The notes: generated from the letters alone by a model not told the origin. A DNA stretch of 64,000 bases from Lentisphaerae bacterium GWF2_50_93 (GCA_001804815.1 MHBI01000053.1:124001-188000), one strand, 5' to 3'; counted from the stretch's first letter, positions 28,250 to 36,950 are shown. Numbers and translations are program-made.

Positions 28250-28702
28250 CTACTTGACTTTACTGCCCAAGGCCTCTATGTCGGCAAGATCCTTGTGCCT
28301 TGAAACCGCTTTCTTATTCCTTATGAAATCCTTTTTAGAAATAAAGAAAACCTTATGCCCGTCGAGTGAACTCTCAACCTTGTTTTTTTCAACTTCAGTC
28401 CATTCAACGCCTGTGATTGAAGTAACAATATCGATTCTTACCGGCGGAACACCGAGTTGGATCACATTGTCAGGTTCTGAAAAATCAGATTCATTTAGCT
28501 TTAACGATCCGAATCCAAAACTTTTCAGGGCGGAAAGTATTTTCAGCGCGTTCTCACGATCAGGCTTTATGAATAAATCTAAATCGCCGGTATATCTCGG
28601 AGCTCCGAGAAAAGCAAGAGCATATCCGCCGACAATCACATATTCAACTCCGTGAGAGTTGAACAACTCTATAAACTCTTTGAAGTCCTTGTGTATTTCC
28701 AT
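28250..28702 (-). CDS. Small nucleotidyltransferase-fold protein
   Basis: At 150 residues, it starts VEYVIVGGYALAFLGAPRYT followed by GDLDLFI. This is the GG(Y/W)A...R.T.D.D signature of the nucleotidyltransferase superfamily used in MNT/AbiEii-like proteins, where the Asp pair binds metal. VRIDIVTSITGV gives the third acidic residue. It is translated with a small upstream gene that overlaps it by 59 nt. Such pairs are widespread in bacterial genomes, and a toxin-antitoxin-like or modifying role is possible but not shown. AT-rich flanks and the lone position between glycosyltransferase genes suggest an acquired module. Confidence 0.75.
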   Translation of the reverse strand: MEIHKDFKEFIELFNSHGVEYVIVGGYALAFLGAPRYTGDLDLFIKPDRENALKILSALKSFGFGSLKLNESDFSEPDNVIQLGVPPVRIDIVTSITGVEWTEVEKNKVESSLDGHKVFFISKKDFIRNKKAVSRHKDLADIEALGSKVK

Positions 28703-28829
28703 GATACTGCTTCCTGAGAATTTCCACGGCGCTTATCCGTTCGGACGGGGTCTTGCCAAGCCAGTACTTCACGTCATCCTTCTGAGATGGCTTATTAAGC
28801 TTCGCTATTTTAACGCATTTGGCAATCAT
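28644..28829 (-). CDS. Small partner protein of the nucleotidyltransferase
   Basis: The 61-residue basic protein contains KDDVKYWLGKTPSERISAVE followed by ILRKQYHG, a pattern I recognise as the short protein that commonly precedes MNT-like nucleotidyltransferase genes (YW-L-KTP-ER--AVE-LR). It overlaps the nucleotidyltransferase start by 59 nt in another frame, which supports a translated two-gene unit. It is probably helical and may be the binding partner or target. Function unknown. Confidence 0.65.
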   Translation of the reverse strand: MIAKCVKIAKLNKPSQKDDVKYWLGKTPSERISAVEILRKQYHGNTQGLQRVYRVVQLSRS

Positions 28830-28897
28830 ACTAAATACTTTACATTATCAAACCGTCTTGGCAACCCAAGTTCAGACTATATATTTCGATATTAAAA

Positions 28898-29863
28898 ATG
28901 ATGACAACCTGTAAAACCTTCCTGATCTGCCACCGCGGGGCGCTGGGGGATTTCATCCTGGCCTGGCCGGCGATGCTCATGCTCAGGAAGCATTTCCCGG
29001 AATATAGGTTCATCGGGCTTGGACGTCCTGAATATATGAAACTCGCGGTAAAGCTCGGACTTCTGGAGGAATTCCATGACGCTGAATCCGCGTGCATGCT
29101 GGATTTCTTTGAGAATGGAATAATTCCCGAATCTCTCGGCAGTCCTGAAAAAGGGATATTGTGGTTGAAAGATGCAGGCAAGACCGTGGAACTCCTGAAG
29201 AAGAATTCCAACTGCTCTTTTGCGCCGATTGAACCTTTCCCCTCGGAAAAGATCCATGTAGCAAAATTTCATCTTCGTGAAATTTTGAACTATCTTAAAA
29301 TAAAAGAATCATTTAATCCCATAGAACTGATACCTGATAATTATTTCCCTGCGAAGAATATCATCCTCGTCCATCCCGGGAGCGGAAGCTCAAAGAAGAA
29401 CTATTCGCCGGAGTTCTATCTGGAAGCTGCGAAATTCGCAGAGGATCATTTCAAGGCAGGGCGGTTTCGCCGGAACCGCCGTCTCAGAACGGACGGCTCG
29501 GAGAGCCATCCCTACCTTAAATCCGACAATTTTGCAGCCGCCCTGGAAGTGAAATTCATCCTTGGCCCGGTCGAGATCGAAAAGGGCATTGCAAAATATT
29601 TTCCCGATACCAGAACACTGACACCTGAACACTCTTCCGCCCTTGCCGATCTTCTATGTGGAACCCGTCTTTTCATTGGAAACGACTCCGGAGTCGGACA
29701 TCTTGCCGGCTTCCTCGGAGTTCCGGCAATAATCCTGTACAAAAGCACAGATCCGGAGATCTGGGGTGTTGTCGGAAGAAAAACAGCCTACCTCAAAAAT
29801 CCCCTTGAAGGTCATGCCTTGAAAAATTTGAAGGATTTTTTTGTTTCAGGGAACATTTTTTGA
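28898..29863 (+). CDS. GT9-family (heptosyltransferase-like) glycosyltransferase with an inserted repeat
   Basis: The fold is that of ADP-heptose:LPS heptosyltransferases. The N-terminal motif is ICHRGALGDFILAWPAMLML, the mid-region ILVHPGSGSSKKNYSPEFY, and the donor-binding end CGTRLFIGNDSGVGHLAGFLGVP. It would extend a lipopolysaccharide core or similar glycan. Between the helix EAAKFAEDHFK and the strand VKFILGP lies about 22 residues (RFRRNRRLRTDGSESHPY) encoded by a palindromic dispersed repeat (29455-29519) that keeps the frame. The insert sits in a surface loop position, so the enzyme may still fold. No clear RBS is seen. Confidence 0.82.
   Translation: MMTTCKTFLICHRGALGDFILAWPAMLMLRKHFPEYRFIGLGRPEYMKLAVKLGLLEEFHDAESACMLDFFENGIIPESLGSPEKGILWLKDAGKTVELLKKNSNCSFAPIEPFPSEKIHVAKFHLREILNYLKIKESFNPIELIPDNYFPAKNIILVHPGSGSSKKNYSPEFYLEAAKFAEDHFKAGRFRRNRRLRTDGSESHPYLKSDNFAAALEVKFILGPVEIEKGIAKYFPDTRTLTPEHSSALADLLCGTRLFIGNDSGVGHLAGFLGVPAIILYKSTDPEIWGVVGRKTAYLKNPLEGHALKNLKDFFVSGNIF
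29455..29519. repeat. GGTAGGG-type double-hairpin repeat inside a coding region
   Basis: Framed by GGCAGGG and CCCTACCTTAAAT, it has a first hairpin GGCGGTTTCGCCGGAACCGCC-like and a second GGACGGCTC/GAGCCATCC. It matches the design of 48536-48606, including the shared AGAACGGACGG and CCCTACCTTAAA. It is read through in frame within the GT9 gene. Confidence 0.8.
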
Positions 29864-29894
29864 CTTTGCATGTCAAATTATACGGTTTTTGAAG

Positions 29895-30020
29895 ATTGGA
29901 TGGATGGATGACTGGATGGATGGATGATTGGGGTTAACCAATATAAATGCCAAAAACACATATAGTTTTCCTGATTCTGTTATTTATTAAACGCATTCAT
30001 CCACCCATCCATTCATTCAT
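29895..30020. repeat. GGATGG foldback repeat, copy 2
   Basis: A degenerate GGATGGATGGATGACT array at 29895-29932 faces its inverted form (CATCCACCCATCCATTCATT) at 29996-30020, around a spacer of about 63 nt. It has the same arrangement as 2711-2881. Seen directly; no known function. It precedes the ABC operon. Confidence 0.6.
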
Positions 30021-30047
30021 TGTTTTAAACAAATGGAGTTTGTCCTT

Positions 30048-30998
30048 ATGATAAAAGTTGAGAATCTGTACAAATGGTTCGGCAGCAAGCTTGCTGTCGA
30101 GGATGTTTCCTTTGAAGTCTCAAAAGGCGAGATCCTCGGGTTCATCGGGCCGAACGGGGCAGGCAAATCCACCACGATGAGGATAATAACCGGATTCATC
30201 CCGGCTTCAAAAGGGAAGGTGTCCGTAGGCGGGTACGACATCGACAACGATGCGGTAAGAGCAAAATCCCTGATGGGCTACCTTCCTGAAAACGCACCTC
30301 TTTACGCAAACATGACGGTTTATGGGTTCCTGAACTTCGCCGCTGAAATCCGCGGTTTTTCAGGAACCAGGAAGAAGGACAGCATTGAACATGCGATAGA
30401 GACCTGCTTCCTGAATCCAGTACGCCACCAGACGGTCGATACGCTTTCAAAAGGCTATAAGCACCGCACCTGCCTGGCACAGTCCATCATCCACGATCCC
30501 GACGTGCTCATCCTTGACGAGCCGACCGACGGCCTCGATCCGAACCAGAAACGCGAAATCCGCAACCTGATCAAATCCATGAGCGAAAAGAAGGCAATAA
30601 TCCTTTCAACCCACATTCTCGAGGAAGTCGACGCTGTTTGCTCGAGGGTCCTGATAGTCGACAAGGGCAGGAAAATCTTCGATGGCACAGCGGACCAGAT
30701 GAAACAGAGATCGGAAAATGCAGGAATGTTCACATTGGAATTCTCCAGCGGCAGCCCGGCGGAAATAGCTGGAAGGCTGAGGATGATTGACGGTGTCAGC
30801 AGATCCGAGGCGGATTTGGACGTCAAGGGCGCAGTTGTGATAAAGGTCATGCCTTCGAAACAGGCCGACAGGACGGAAGTCCGCAAAAGGATATTTGAAG
30901 TCGTGAAGAACCAGGAATTGCCGCTGACACAGCTGAAAGTCGAGGAAGGCAGGCTTGACGAAGTGTTCTATGCGATGACCCGGGGAGATGCGGCATAG
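30048..30998 (+). CDS. ABC transporter ATPase (Gld-type)
   Basis: The nucleotide-binding domain has Walker A GPNGAGKSTTM, the Q-loop region LPENAPLY typical of GldA-like and other ABC-2-linked ATPases, a signature variant TLSKGYKHRTCLAQ, Walker B VLILDEPTDGLDP, and the STHILEEVD switch His. The C-terminal 100 residues are the usual extension of this group. The start at 30048 has GGAG nine bases upstream; the in-frame ATG five codons earlier has no RBS. It would power the permease and the GldG-like protein encoded next. A stop-anchored hairpin follows. Confidence 0.9.
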   Translation: MIKVENLYKWFGSKLAVEDVSFEVSKGEILGFIGPNGAGKSTTMRIITGFIPASKGKVSVGGYDIDNDAVRAKSLMGYLPENAPLYANMTVYGFLNFAAEIRGFSGTRKKDSIEHAIETCFLNPVRHQTVDTLSKGYKHRTCLAQSIIHDPDVLILDEPTDGLDPNQKREIRNLIKSMSEKKAIILSTHILEEVDAVCSRVLIVDKGRKIFDGTADQMKQRSENAGMFTLEFSSGSPAEIAGRLRMIDGVSRSEADLDVKGAVVIKVMPSKQADRTEVRKRIFEVVKNQELPLTQLKVEEGRLDEVFYAMTRGDAA

Positions 30999-31026
30999 AA
31001 TCTTTCCTATGAAGGAAAGATTCTAT
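30995..31026 (+). terminator. Perfect 14-bp hairpin over the ABC ATPase stop codon
   Basis: ATAGAATCTTTCCT, loop ATGA and the exact complement form the stem, and the TAG stop is bases 2-4 of the 5' arm. There is no T-tract, so simple intrinsic termination is doubtful; it may stabilise the upstream message or attenuate. One of seven similar stop-anchored hairpins in the window. Confidence 0.5.
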
Positions 31027-31074
31027 AACTGAAGACTGACGACAGATAACTGACGACTTTAACACGGAGGCTTT

Positions 31075-31815
31075 ATGGTTATATCAAACATACGGGCGAT
31101 AATAAAGAGGGAGCTGTACACGTATTTCAACTCCCCTGTCGCCTACGTTTTCATAGTGATATTCCTCGGATTGACCGGGTTTTTCACATTCATGATGAGC
31201 AATTTCCTTGAGATGAACGAAGCCTCCCTTTCCGGATTCTTCCAGTGGCATCCATGGTTGTACCTGTTCCTGGTGCCGGCCGCGGGAATGCATCTGTGGG
31301 CGGACGAAAGAAGAATGGGGACACTGGAGCTTTTCTTCACGATGCCAGTGACATATGCCCAGGCGATAGCCGGCAAGTTCATCGCCGCCTGGATTTTCCT
31401 CACCATCGCCCTGCTGCTTACGTTCCCGATTGTCGTAACGGTCGCATATCTTGGAAAACCCGATTATGGAGTGATCATCTGCGGATACCTGGGCAGCATG
31501 CTGCTTGCAGGTTCATATCTGGCGATCACGGGGATGACTTCGGCGATCACCCGCAGCCAGGTGGTGAGTTTCATCATATCCGTAGTCATCTGCCTCTTCC
31601 TGATCCTCGCAGGCTGGCCGCCGGTCACTGACCTTCTTGTCAACTGGGCTCCGGTACAGCTGGTCGACATTGTTTCCGCGTTCAGCGTCATGCCCCATTT
31701 CTCAAACATCCAGAGGGGCGTGATCGATCTCAGGGACATAGCTTATTTTCTTTCGATCATATTGTTCTGCCTGATGACGACAGGCATAATTCTTAAAAAC
31801 CATGCCGCTGGCTGA
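31075..31815 (+). CDS. ABC-2 type permease (GldF-like)
   Basis: The 246-residue protein with six hydrophobic helices begins IKRELYTYFNSPVAYVFIVI, the characteristic start of GldF/NosY-like ABC-2 permeases. It also has LWADERRMGTLELFFTMPVT, a conserved cytoplasmic loop of the family. It is the membrane partner of the ATPase encoded 76 nt upstream. In Bacteroidetes this set is linked to gliding; outside that phylum the same set is common and its cargo is not known. CGGAGG precedes the ATG. Confidence 0.88.
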   Translation: MVISNIRAIIKRELYTYFNSPVAYVFIVIFLGLTGFFTFMMSNFLEMNEASLSGFFQWHPWLYLFLVPAAGMHLWADERRMGTLELFFTMPVTYAQAIAGKFIAAWIFLTIALLLTFPIVVTVAYLGKPDYGVIICGYLGSMLLAGSYLAITGMTSAITRSQVVSFIISVVICLFLILAGWPPVTDLLVNWAPVQLVDIVSAFSVMPHFSNIQRGVIDLRDIAYFLSIILFCLMTTGIILKNHAAG

Positions 31816-31836
31816 AACACAACAGGGAATGAAACC

Positions 31837-33738
31837 ATGAATAGAAGAAGCAGAAGTCTGATATTTTCGGCGATAGGGATAGCGGTACTGTTCCTGATCT
31901 TTGCAGGCGCCAATTTCATCGTGTCCAATTTCAACATAAGGGCGGATCTCACCGAGGAGAAGCTGTTCACGCTGTCTTCCAGCACAAAGAGCATCATAAA
32001 GAAACTGGACACGCCGGTGACCATCAAGTTCTATTATACAAAATCCGCGAACATGCCGGGCTACCTGAAGAACTATGCCTCGAAGATCCTTGATCTCCTG
32101 AAGGAGTACAAGCAGATCGGCGGGAACAAGATAATGATTGAAAAATACGACCCCTCCCCTGATTCGGACGCCGAGGACGCGGCTTTAATGGACGGTATCT
32201 CCGGACAGCCCCTCAACACAGGGGACAAGATCTATCTTGGAATCGCCGTGCAGATGCTTGATCAGACCGTGGCTCTTCCATTCCTTTCCCCCGAGAGGGA
32301 ACAGCTGCTTGAGTATGACCTCACCAGGGCCGTCTCCCAGATCTCAAGGGTGAAGAAAAGCGTCATAGGCCTGATGAGCGCGTTGCCGGTAATGGGACAG
32401 AAGCCAACTCCGATGATGATGCAGATGGGGCAGTTCAACCAGCTCCCCCCATGGATCGCCTTCAAGGAGCTCCAGACAGATTACGAGCTGCGCGAAGTCC
32501 CGATGACCTCCGACCAGATAGATCCCTCGATAGAGCTGCTTGTAATCGTGCATCCTGCAGGGATATCGGACAAGGCCCAGTATGCGATCGACCAATACAT
32601 CATGAAGGGCGGCAAGATCCTCGCATTCCTGGATCCCAACTCCTTCTATGCTTCCGCCATGTCAAAAAATGACAGGGGCCAGAAGGCCCCCCCGATGACA
32701 AGCTCCAATCTCGACAAGCTCCTCAAGGCATGGGGCATCGAGTACAATCAGGACTTGGTAGTTGCGGACATGACTTATGGAAGAAGGATAGTGACGCAGG
32801 AAAAGAAGCTGACTTTCCCGACAGTGATAGATCTCCTCTCCGCAGGGATCAACAAGGAGGAGGTCTTCACCTCGCAGCTTGACAATGTCACTGAGGTTTT
32901 CGGAGGGGCCTTCACCGGGGAGCCCGCTCCTGGATTAAATAAAACAGTCCTTCTGAAGTCCACAAGGGACTCGCATCTTACAAACTCCTATATCGCCAGC
33001 GATCCCGTCATGTGCGTAAAGGAGTTCAAGCCGGATGACAAGGAATACTCCCTCGCCATCAAGCTTTCCGGGAAATTCAAGAGTGCATTTCCGGATGGCA
33101 GACCTGCTGATAAAAACCAGGTGACAGGAGAAAAGAAACCGGAGACCCCTGAATCATCGTCAAGTTCCCTGAAGGAGTCACAGAAGGAATCAGTGGTGGT
33201 TTTGGTCGGCGACTCGGACATGCTCTATGACGAGCTCTGTGTCAGGTCGACCAATATCCTGGGGCAGGTCATCACGCAGCCTCTCAACGACAACCTCAGC
33301 CTCTTCCAGAACCTTGTGGGTTTTCTGGCCGGCGACAGCGATCTGATACAGATCCGGTCGAGGAAGGTCATATCGCGCCCTTTCACCGTAGTAAAGACAA
33401 TACAGTCCATGGCTGAACAGAAATACAAGAACAAGCTGCTCGAACTTGAAGATGATCTGATGAAGGCGCAGGAGAGGCTGGCAAAGCTCCAGGAGCAGAA
33501 GACAAAGAACCAGAAGCTCATACTGTCGCCGGAACAAAAGGAGGAGATCAGGGTTTTCAGGCAGAAGGAGGCGAAGGCCAAGGTCGAGCTGAAGAATCTC
33601 CGCAAGGATCTGCGCCAGGACATCGACACCCTTGAGACAAGGCTTAAATGGATGAACATCGGGCTGATGCCTGCGATAGTGATCCTTTTCGGACTCGGTC
33701 TCGCTCTCTACAGAAACAGAAGGAGTTTTGTAAAATGA
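31837..33738 (+). CDS. GldG-like ABC transporter auxiliary protein
   Basis: The 633-residue protein has one N-terminal membrane helix (LIFSAIGIAVLFLIFAGANF), then the typical RADLTEEKLFTLSSSTKSII stretch of the GldG/DUF7088-type ABC auxiliary family. A large extracytoplasmic part with a GATase-like fold (ELLVIVHPAGISDKAQYAID, KGGKILAFLDP) follows, then a long coiled coil at about 530-605 and a final membrane helix (IGLMPAIVILFGLGLALY). It probably couples the ABC motor to an envelope process. Its stop overlaps the ATG of the DUF4340 gene (ATGA). Confidence 0.87.
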   Translation: MNRRSRSLIFSAIGIAVLFLIFAGANFIVSNFNIRADLTEEKLFTLSSSTKSIIKKLDTPVTIKFYYTKSANMPGYLKNYASKILDLLKEYKQIGGNKIMIEKYDPSPDSDAEDAALMDGISGQPLNTGDKIYLGIAVQMLDQTVALPFLSPEREQLLEYDLTRAVSQISRVKKSVIGLMSALPVMGQKPTPMMMQMGQFNQLPPWIAFKELQTDYELREVPMTSDQIDPSIELLVIVHPAGISDKAQYAIDQYIMKGGKILAFLDPNSFYASAMSKNDRGQKAPPMTSSNLDKLLKAWGIEYNQDLVVADMTYGRRIVTQEKKLTFPTVIDLLSAGINKEEVFTSQLDNVTEVFGGAFTGEPAPGLNKTVLLKSTRDSHLTNSYIASDPVMCVKEFKPDDKEYSLAIKLSGKFKSAFPDGRPADKNQVTGEKKPETPESSSSSLKESQKESVVVLVGDSDMLYDELCVRSTNILGQVITQPLNDNLSLFQNLVGFLAGDSDLIQIRSRKVISRPFTVVKTIQSMAEQKYKNKLLELEDDLMKAQERLAKLQEQKTKNQKLILSPEQKEEIRVFRQKEAKAKVELKNLRKDLRQDIDTLETRLKWMNIGLMPAIVILFGLGLALYRNRRSFVK

Positions 33739-34934
33739 ACAGGAAGCAGCTTGCCATGTCCCTCGTCGTTCTAACCGCAATAGGACTTTCAATTTATTTT
33801 ATTTTCAAAAAGGACAGTTCAACATGGAACAGCAGCAAGTACAGCGCGTCAGGAGATAAGCTGCTGCCAGATCTTGACGTCAACAAGGTAACAGCTTTCA
33901 CCATCTCCTCGGGGAAGCTGGCTGCTACGGTCAGGAAAAACGAAGACGGGACCTGGTCCGTATCAGAAAAGGAGTCCTATCCCGGAGATTATCAGAAGAT
34001 ATCGAATTTCCTGACCATATTGACCGAGATCAAGACCGTGCAGAACATCAACGCCGGCAAATCGCAGCTGGAAAAGCTCAACCTTGGAGAGGCCGACAAG
34101 GAAAAGGGGACAGCCGTTCTTGTTGAGCTTTCCGGAGGAACCGGCAAAAATCCCTGTTCGCTGCTGCTGGGCAAGGGCCATTTCAAGAAAGAGGAAAATC
34201 CAAATCCCTATTTCGGCGGTGCGGCACCCGATGGAAGATACACAATGGTCTGCGACGGCAAATTCCAGCCTAGACTAATCAATCAGCCTCTTGAAGATGC
34301 TTCAGCCGACCCGCTGGTCTGGACGGACAAAAGCCTGTTCGTCATGGATGCCATAAAGACAATCGAAGTCCTAAGGGGCAAGCCTGAAGGGAACTGGAAG
34401 ATGATCAAGGACGAAAAAAGCGGAAAGCTTGTCCTGCCTGATGTCAAGGAGGATGAGATTCTGGATGAATCCAAGATCCAGCCGCTCAATACGTTCTTCA
34501 AGAATATCTCTTTCAAGGATGTGGCCCAGTGTCCTGCTAATTTCGCAGGTGATTCTGTAAATATCGAGACCGTTGACGGGTTCAAATATGAAATCAAGTT
34601 CGCATCAAAGGAAGGAGACTCCGAAAAATATCTTGTGAACGTGAAAGTCTCCGCCTCGCTTCCGGAGAAGCGAGAAGCCGGCAAGGAAGAAAAGCCGGAG
34701 GACAAGGACAGGCTCGACAAGGAGTTCAAGTCAAAGACAGACATGCTCAAGGAAAAGCTCGAGCACGAAAAATCCCTGGGCAAATGGCTCTATACCATGG
34801 CAAAGAATGATCTTGCGCCGGTTCTAAAGGTCCGCAAGGACTTTCTGAAGGCCCAGGAGGGTAAAAAGCCTGAAGCTCCAAAAAACGCGGCGCCAGAAAG
34901 GACGACCGATGCCGGAGCTGCCATGGAGGAATAG
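33735..34934 (+). CDS. DUF4340-type protein, fourth gene of the Gld-like operon
   Basis: A start at 33735 is set by the ATGA overlap and gives an N-terminal membrane helix (QLAMSLVVLTAIGLSIYFIF). The soluble part has repeated beta units with VRKNEDGTWSVSEKESYPGD and KISNFLTILTEIKTVQNI, as in DUF4340 proteins that follow GldG-like genes in many phyla. The C-terminal third is highly charged (Lys/Glu-rich, about 300-399). It is predicted to be a membrane-anchored envelope partner of the ABC unit. Molecular role unknown. Confidence 0.78.
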   Translation: MNRKQLAMSLVVLTAIGLSIYFIFKKDSSTWNSSKYSASGDKLLPDLDVNKVTAFTISSGKLAATVRKNEDGTWSVSEKESYPGDYQKISNFLTILTEIKTVQNINAGKSQLEKLNLGEADKEKGTAVLVELSGGTGKNPCSLLLGKGHFKKEENPNPYFGGAAPDGRYTMVCDGKFQPRLINQPLEDASADPLVWTDKSLFVMDAIKTIEVLRGKPEGNWKMIKDEKSGKLVLPDVKEDEILDESKIQPLNTFFKNISFKDVAQCPANFAGDSVNIETVDGFKYEIKFASKEGDSEKYLVNVKVSASLPEKREAGKEEKPEDKDRLDKEFKSKTDMLKEKLEHEKSLGKWLYTMAKNDLAPVLKVRKDFLKAQEGKKPEAPKNAAPERTTDAGAAMEE

Positions 34935-34967
34935 AAAATCCCCGATGCGGCAGCCTGATTTAAATGT

Positions 34968-35079
34968 AGTGCATCAGTCTTTATTTCTAAAGGTAGGGAC
35001 GCCTCGCCGAGGCGTCTGCGGCGCTCTCGGCGAGAGCGCCCTACCTGAATTCATCGCATGCAATAGAAACTGTCGTGTT
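34968..35079. repeat. MITE-like element with CAGTCTT ends, copy 3
   Basis: A near-identical partner of 22544-22655, flanked here by a perfect 11-bp inverted pair ATTTAAATGTA (34958-34968) and TACATTTAAAT (35079-35089). Two perfect hairpins form the core. It separates the convergent DUF4340 and permease genes. Confidence 0.75.
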
Positions 35080-35093
35080 ACATTTAAATATCA

Positions 35094-36167
35094 TCACCCG
35101 GCTTTTTTCCTGAACAGCGGTTTGACAAGGGAAACCGACATGAGCAAGATCAGGGCACCCGCGGATAACTGCTGCAGCAAAGTCGATGAACCCTCCTGAT
35201 GGCAGACGGTCTGGACTACGGATTCATATACTGGCCCAATACTGTTCAGGATGGAACCAAGGACAAGGGCTGATACTACGATTGACCCAAGATAAATGAG
35301 AGTGGCCTTCCTGCCTATCAGCTTCCATACAACCGCAATTGAAGCTGCATTGGTAACGGGTCCTGTCATAAGGAATACAAATGCGGCCCCCGGTGACACT
35401 CCCTTGGCAACCAGGGCTGCGGCTATTGGGATTGAAGCAGCAGAGCACACATAAAGAGGAATACCGAAAAGCAGCATGATAAGCATTCCCGTAAGCCCCT
35501 TGCCGATATCTCCGGCAAACCAGCTGTCGGGCATGGCAATGGATATCACGGACGCTATCAGGATTCCCACAAGAAGGGATTTTGCGACATCGTCCATAAG
35601 CGTGATAAAACCATGCACAAATATCCTCCTGAAGAGGCTTTCCTTCCTGGCATGGGATTCACAGCACGGTTTTTTCTCATCCTTCACATGGCAGGAGCAC
35701 TCTTCCTTCTTTTCGACGTCTTTAACAGGTGAACCATCCTTGTCAAAAAGGTCGACCATCATACCTCCGAACACGCCGGAAATAAAAGCTGCGATCGGAC
35801 TGAACAGTGCAAAATAAGGCCCTAGAAGGCTGTAGATAACCGACATGTTCTCGGCACCGGTCTGCGGGGTGGAAATCAGGAACGACACGCCTGCTCCTTT
35901 ACCTGCGCCATGCTTCCTTAATGCAGCGAAGAGAGGGATGACGCCGCATGAACACAATGGCAGTGGAACCCCGAAAAGGGAGGCCTTGAATACCTGGAGG
36001 AATCCCCTGCCCCCCAGATGGCGCTGGACAGTTTCGGGCGAGATCAGGACAGAAAGGAGGCCGGCGCACAGGAATCCGAAAAGCAGATATGGCGCCATCT
36101 GGCACATCGTGGACCAGCACTCGAAAATGAATCTTATGACGATATCCATTTTTATATCATCCTGCAT
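35094..36167 (-). CDS. SO_0444/ArsP-type permease, probable metal efflux
   Basis: The 357-residue protein has about eight membrane helices and the marks of the UPF0718/DUF318 permeases: GVPLPLCSCGVIPL, SFLISTPQTGAENM, PLYVCSAASIPIAAALVAKG, and FLMTGPVTNAAS. A cytoplasmic loop around residues 150-172 is rich in Cys and His (EECSCHVKDEKKPCCESH), as in the SO_0444 group linked to copper or zinc export. The alternative start Met at 36149 has a better spaced AGGAT; 36167 overlaps the preceding gene by 11 nt. It lies at the end of the oxygen-defence block. Confidence 0.82.
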   Translation of the reverse strand: MQDDIKMDIVIRFIFECWSTMCQMAPYLLFGFLCAGLLSVLISPETVQRHLGGRGFLQVFKASLFGVPLPLCSCGVIPLFAALRKHGAGKGAGVSFLISTPQTGAENMSVIYSLLGPYFALFSPIAAFISGVFGGMMVDLFDKDGSPVKDVEKKEECSCHVKDEKKPCCESHARKESLFRRIFVHGFITLMDDVAKSLLVGILIASVISIAMPDSWFAGDIGKGLTGMLIMLLFGIPLYVCSAASIPIAAALVAKGVSPGAAFVFLMTGPVTNAASIAVVWKLIGRKATLIYLGSIVVSALVLGSILNSIGPVYESVVQTVCHQEGSSTLLQQLSAGALILLMSVSLVKPLFRKKAG

Positions 36168-36948
36168 GCTTCTTCATGTCATCGTATTCCAGCTCATCGC
36201 GGATGCCGAAGCGGGTGAGGCAGAAATCGTATTTCACAGGATCATCGGGATTGAGTTCTGCGAACTTGGCGGTTATCTCCACCGCTGACTTGAGGTTTGC
36301 CTGTTTCCGTTCCGTGAACCCCGCACGGCTGCAGATGTTCCACATGTGCACATCTACAGGGACTATGAGTTTTGATTTCGGGACATCGTCCCAGCCACCG
36401 GGATCCACATCATCCTTCCTGACCATCCAGCGCATATAGAGGTTCAGTCTCTTGCATGCACTGCCCCGGCTTGGACATGGCAGCAGATAAGTCTCTCCAT
36501 TCTTGAAGCCGGCGCCCATGATCTTCACGAAGTTGCCCATCGCCGGAATCAAATCAGGATCACTGTCGCTGTATCCCGCCATGAAGCAATTTTCGAGCGA
36601 ACCATATTTCCGTATTGCGGATTTCGCAGAAAGCAGCAGGAGGGAGAGTTCCTCCCCTGTCGTAAAACGGTGCTTGAAGGCCTTATAGCCTGAAAGCAAT
36701 TCGTCCTTTCCTGAATTCATCAGGAAATCATGAGGGGAAGCCCCCATCCTGTCAAGGACCTTTGTGACGCTTTTCAGGATCTGGTTCACCTTCCCATAGG
36801 CGAGGGAGGAAGCTATGAGACCTGCAATTTCCCTGTCTGCGGGCCTGTCGTATCCATAGAGGAATTCCAGCGGGTCAGGATGGACAAACTCCCTCCTGTT
36901 GAATTTGGAATAAAGGATTTCGAGATGTTTTACTGTGAATTTTTCCAT
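36157..36948 (-). CDS. TIGR02757 family protein
   Basis: Begins MEKFTVKHLEILYSKFNRRE and contains DPLEFLYGY, DREIAGLIASSLAYGKVNQI, CPSRGSACKRLNLYMRWMVR and VPVDVHMWNIC, the recognised pattern of the TIGR02757/DUF2400 family, whose core resembles a DNA-glycosylase-type helical fold. No activity is established. The start at 36948 is chosen for AAGGGA six bases upstream. It is co-oriented with rubredoxin (33 nt upstream), and its SD lies in a hairpin that begins at the rubredoxin stop. Confidence 0.85.
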   Translation of the reverse strand: MEKFTVKHLEILYSKFNRREFVHPDPLEFLYGYDRPADREIAGLIASSLAYGKVNQILKSVTKVLDRMGASPHDFLMNSGKDELLSGYKAFKHRFTTGEELSLLLLSAKSAIRKYGSLENCFMAGYSDSDPDLIPAMGNFVKIMGAGFKNGETYLLPCPSRGSACKRLNLYMRWMVRKDDVDPGGWDDVPKSKLIVPVDVHMWNICSRAGFTERKQANLKSAVEITAKFAELNPDDPVKYDFCLTRFGIRDELEYDDMKKHAG

Positions 36949-36950
36949 GT

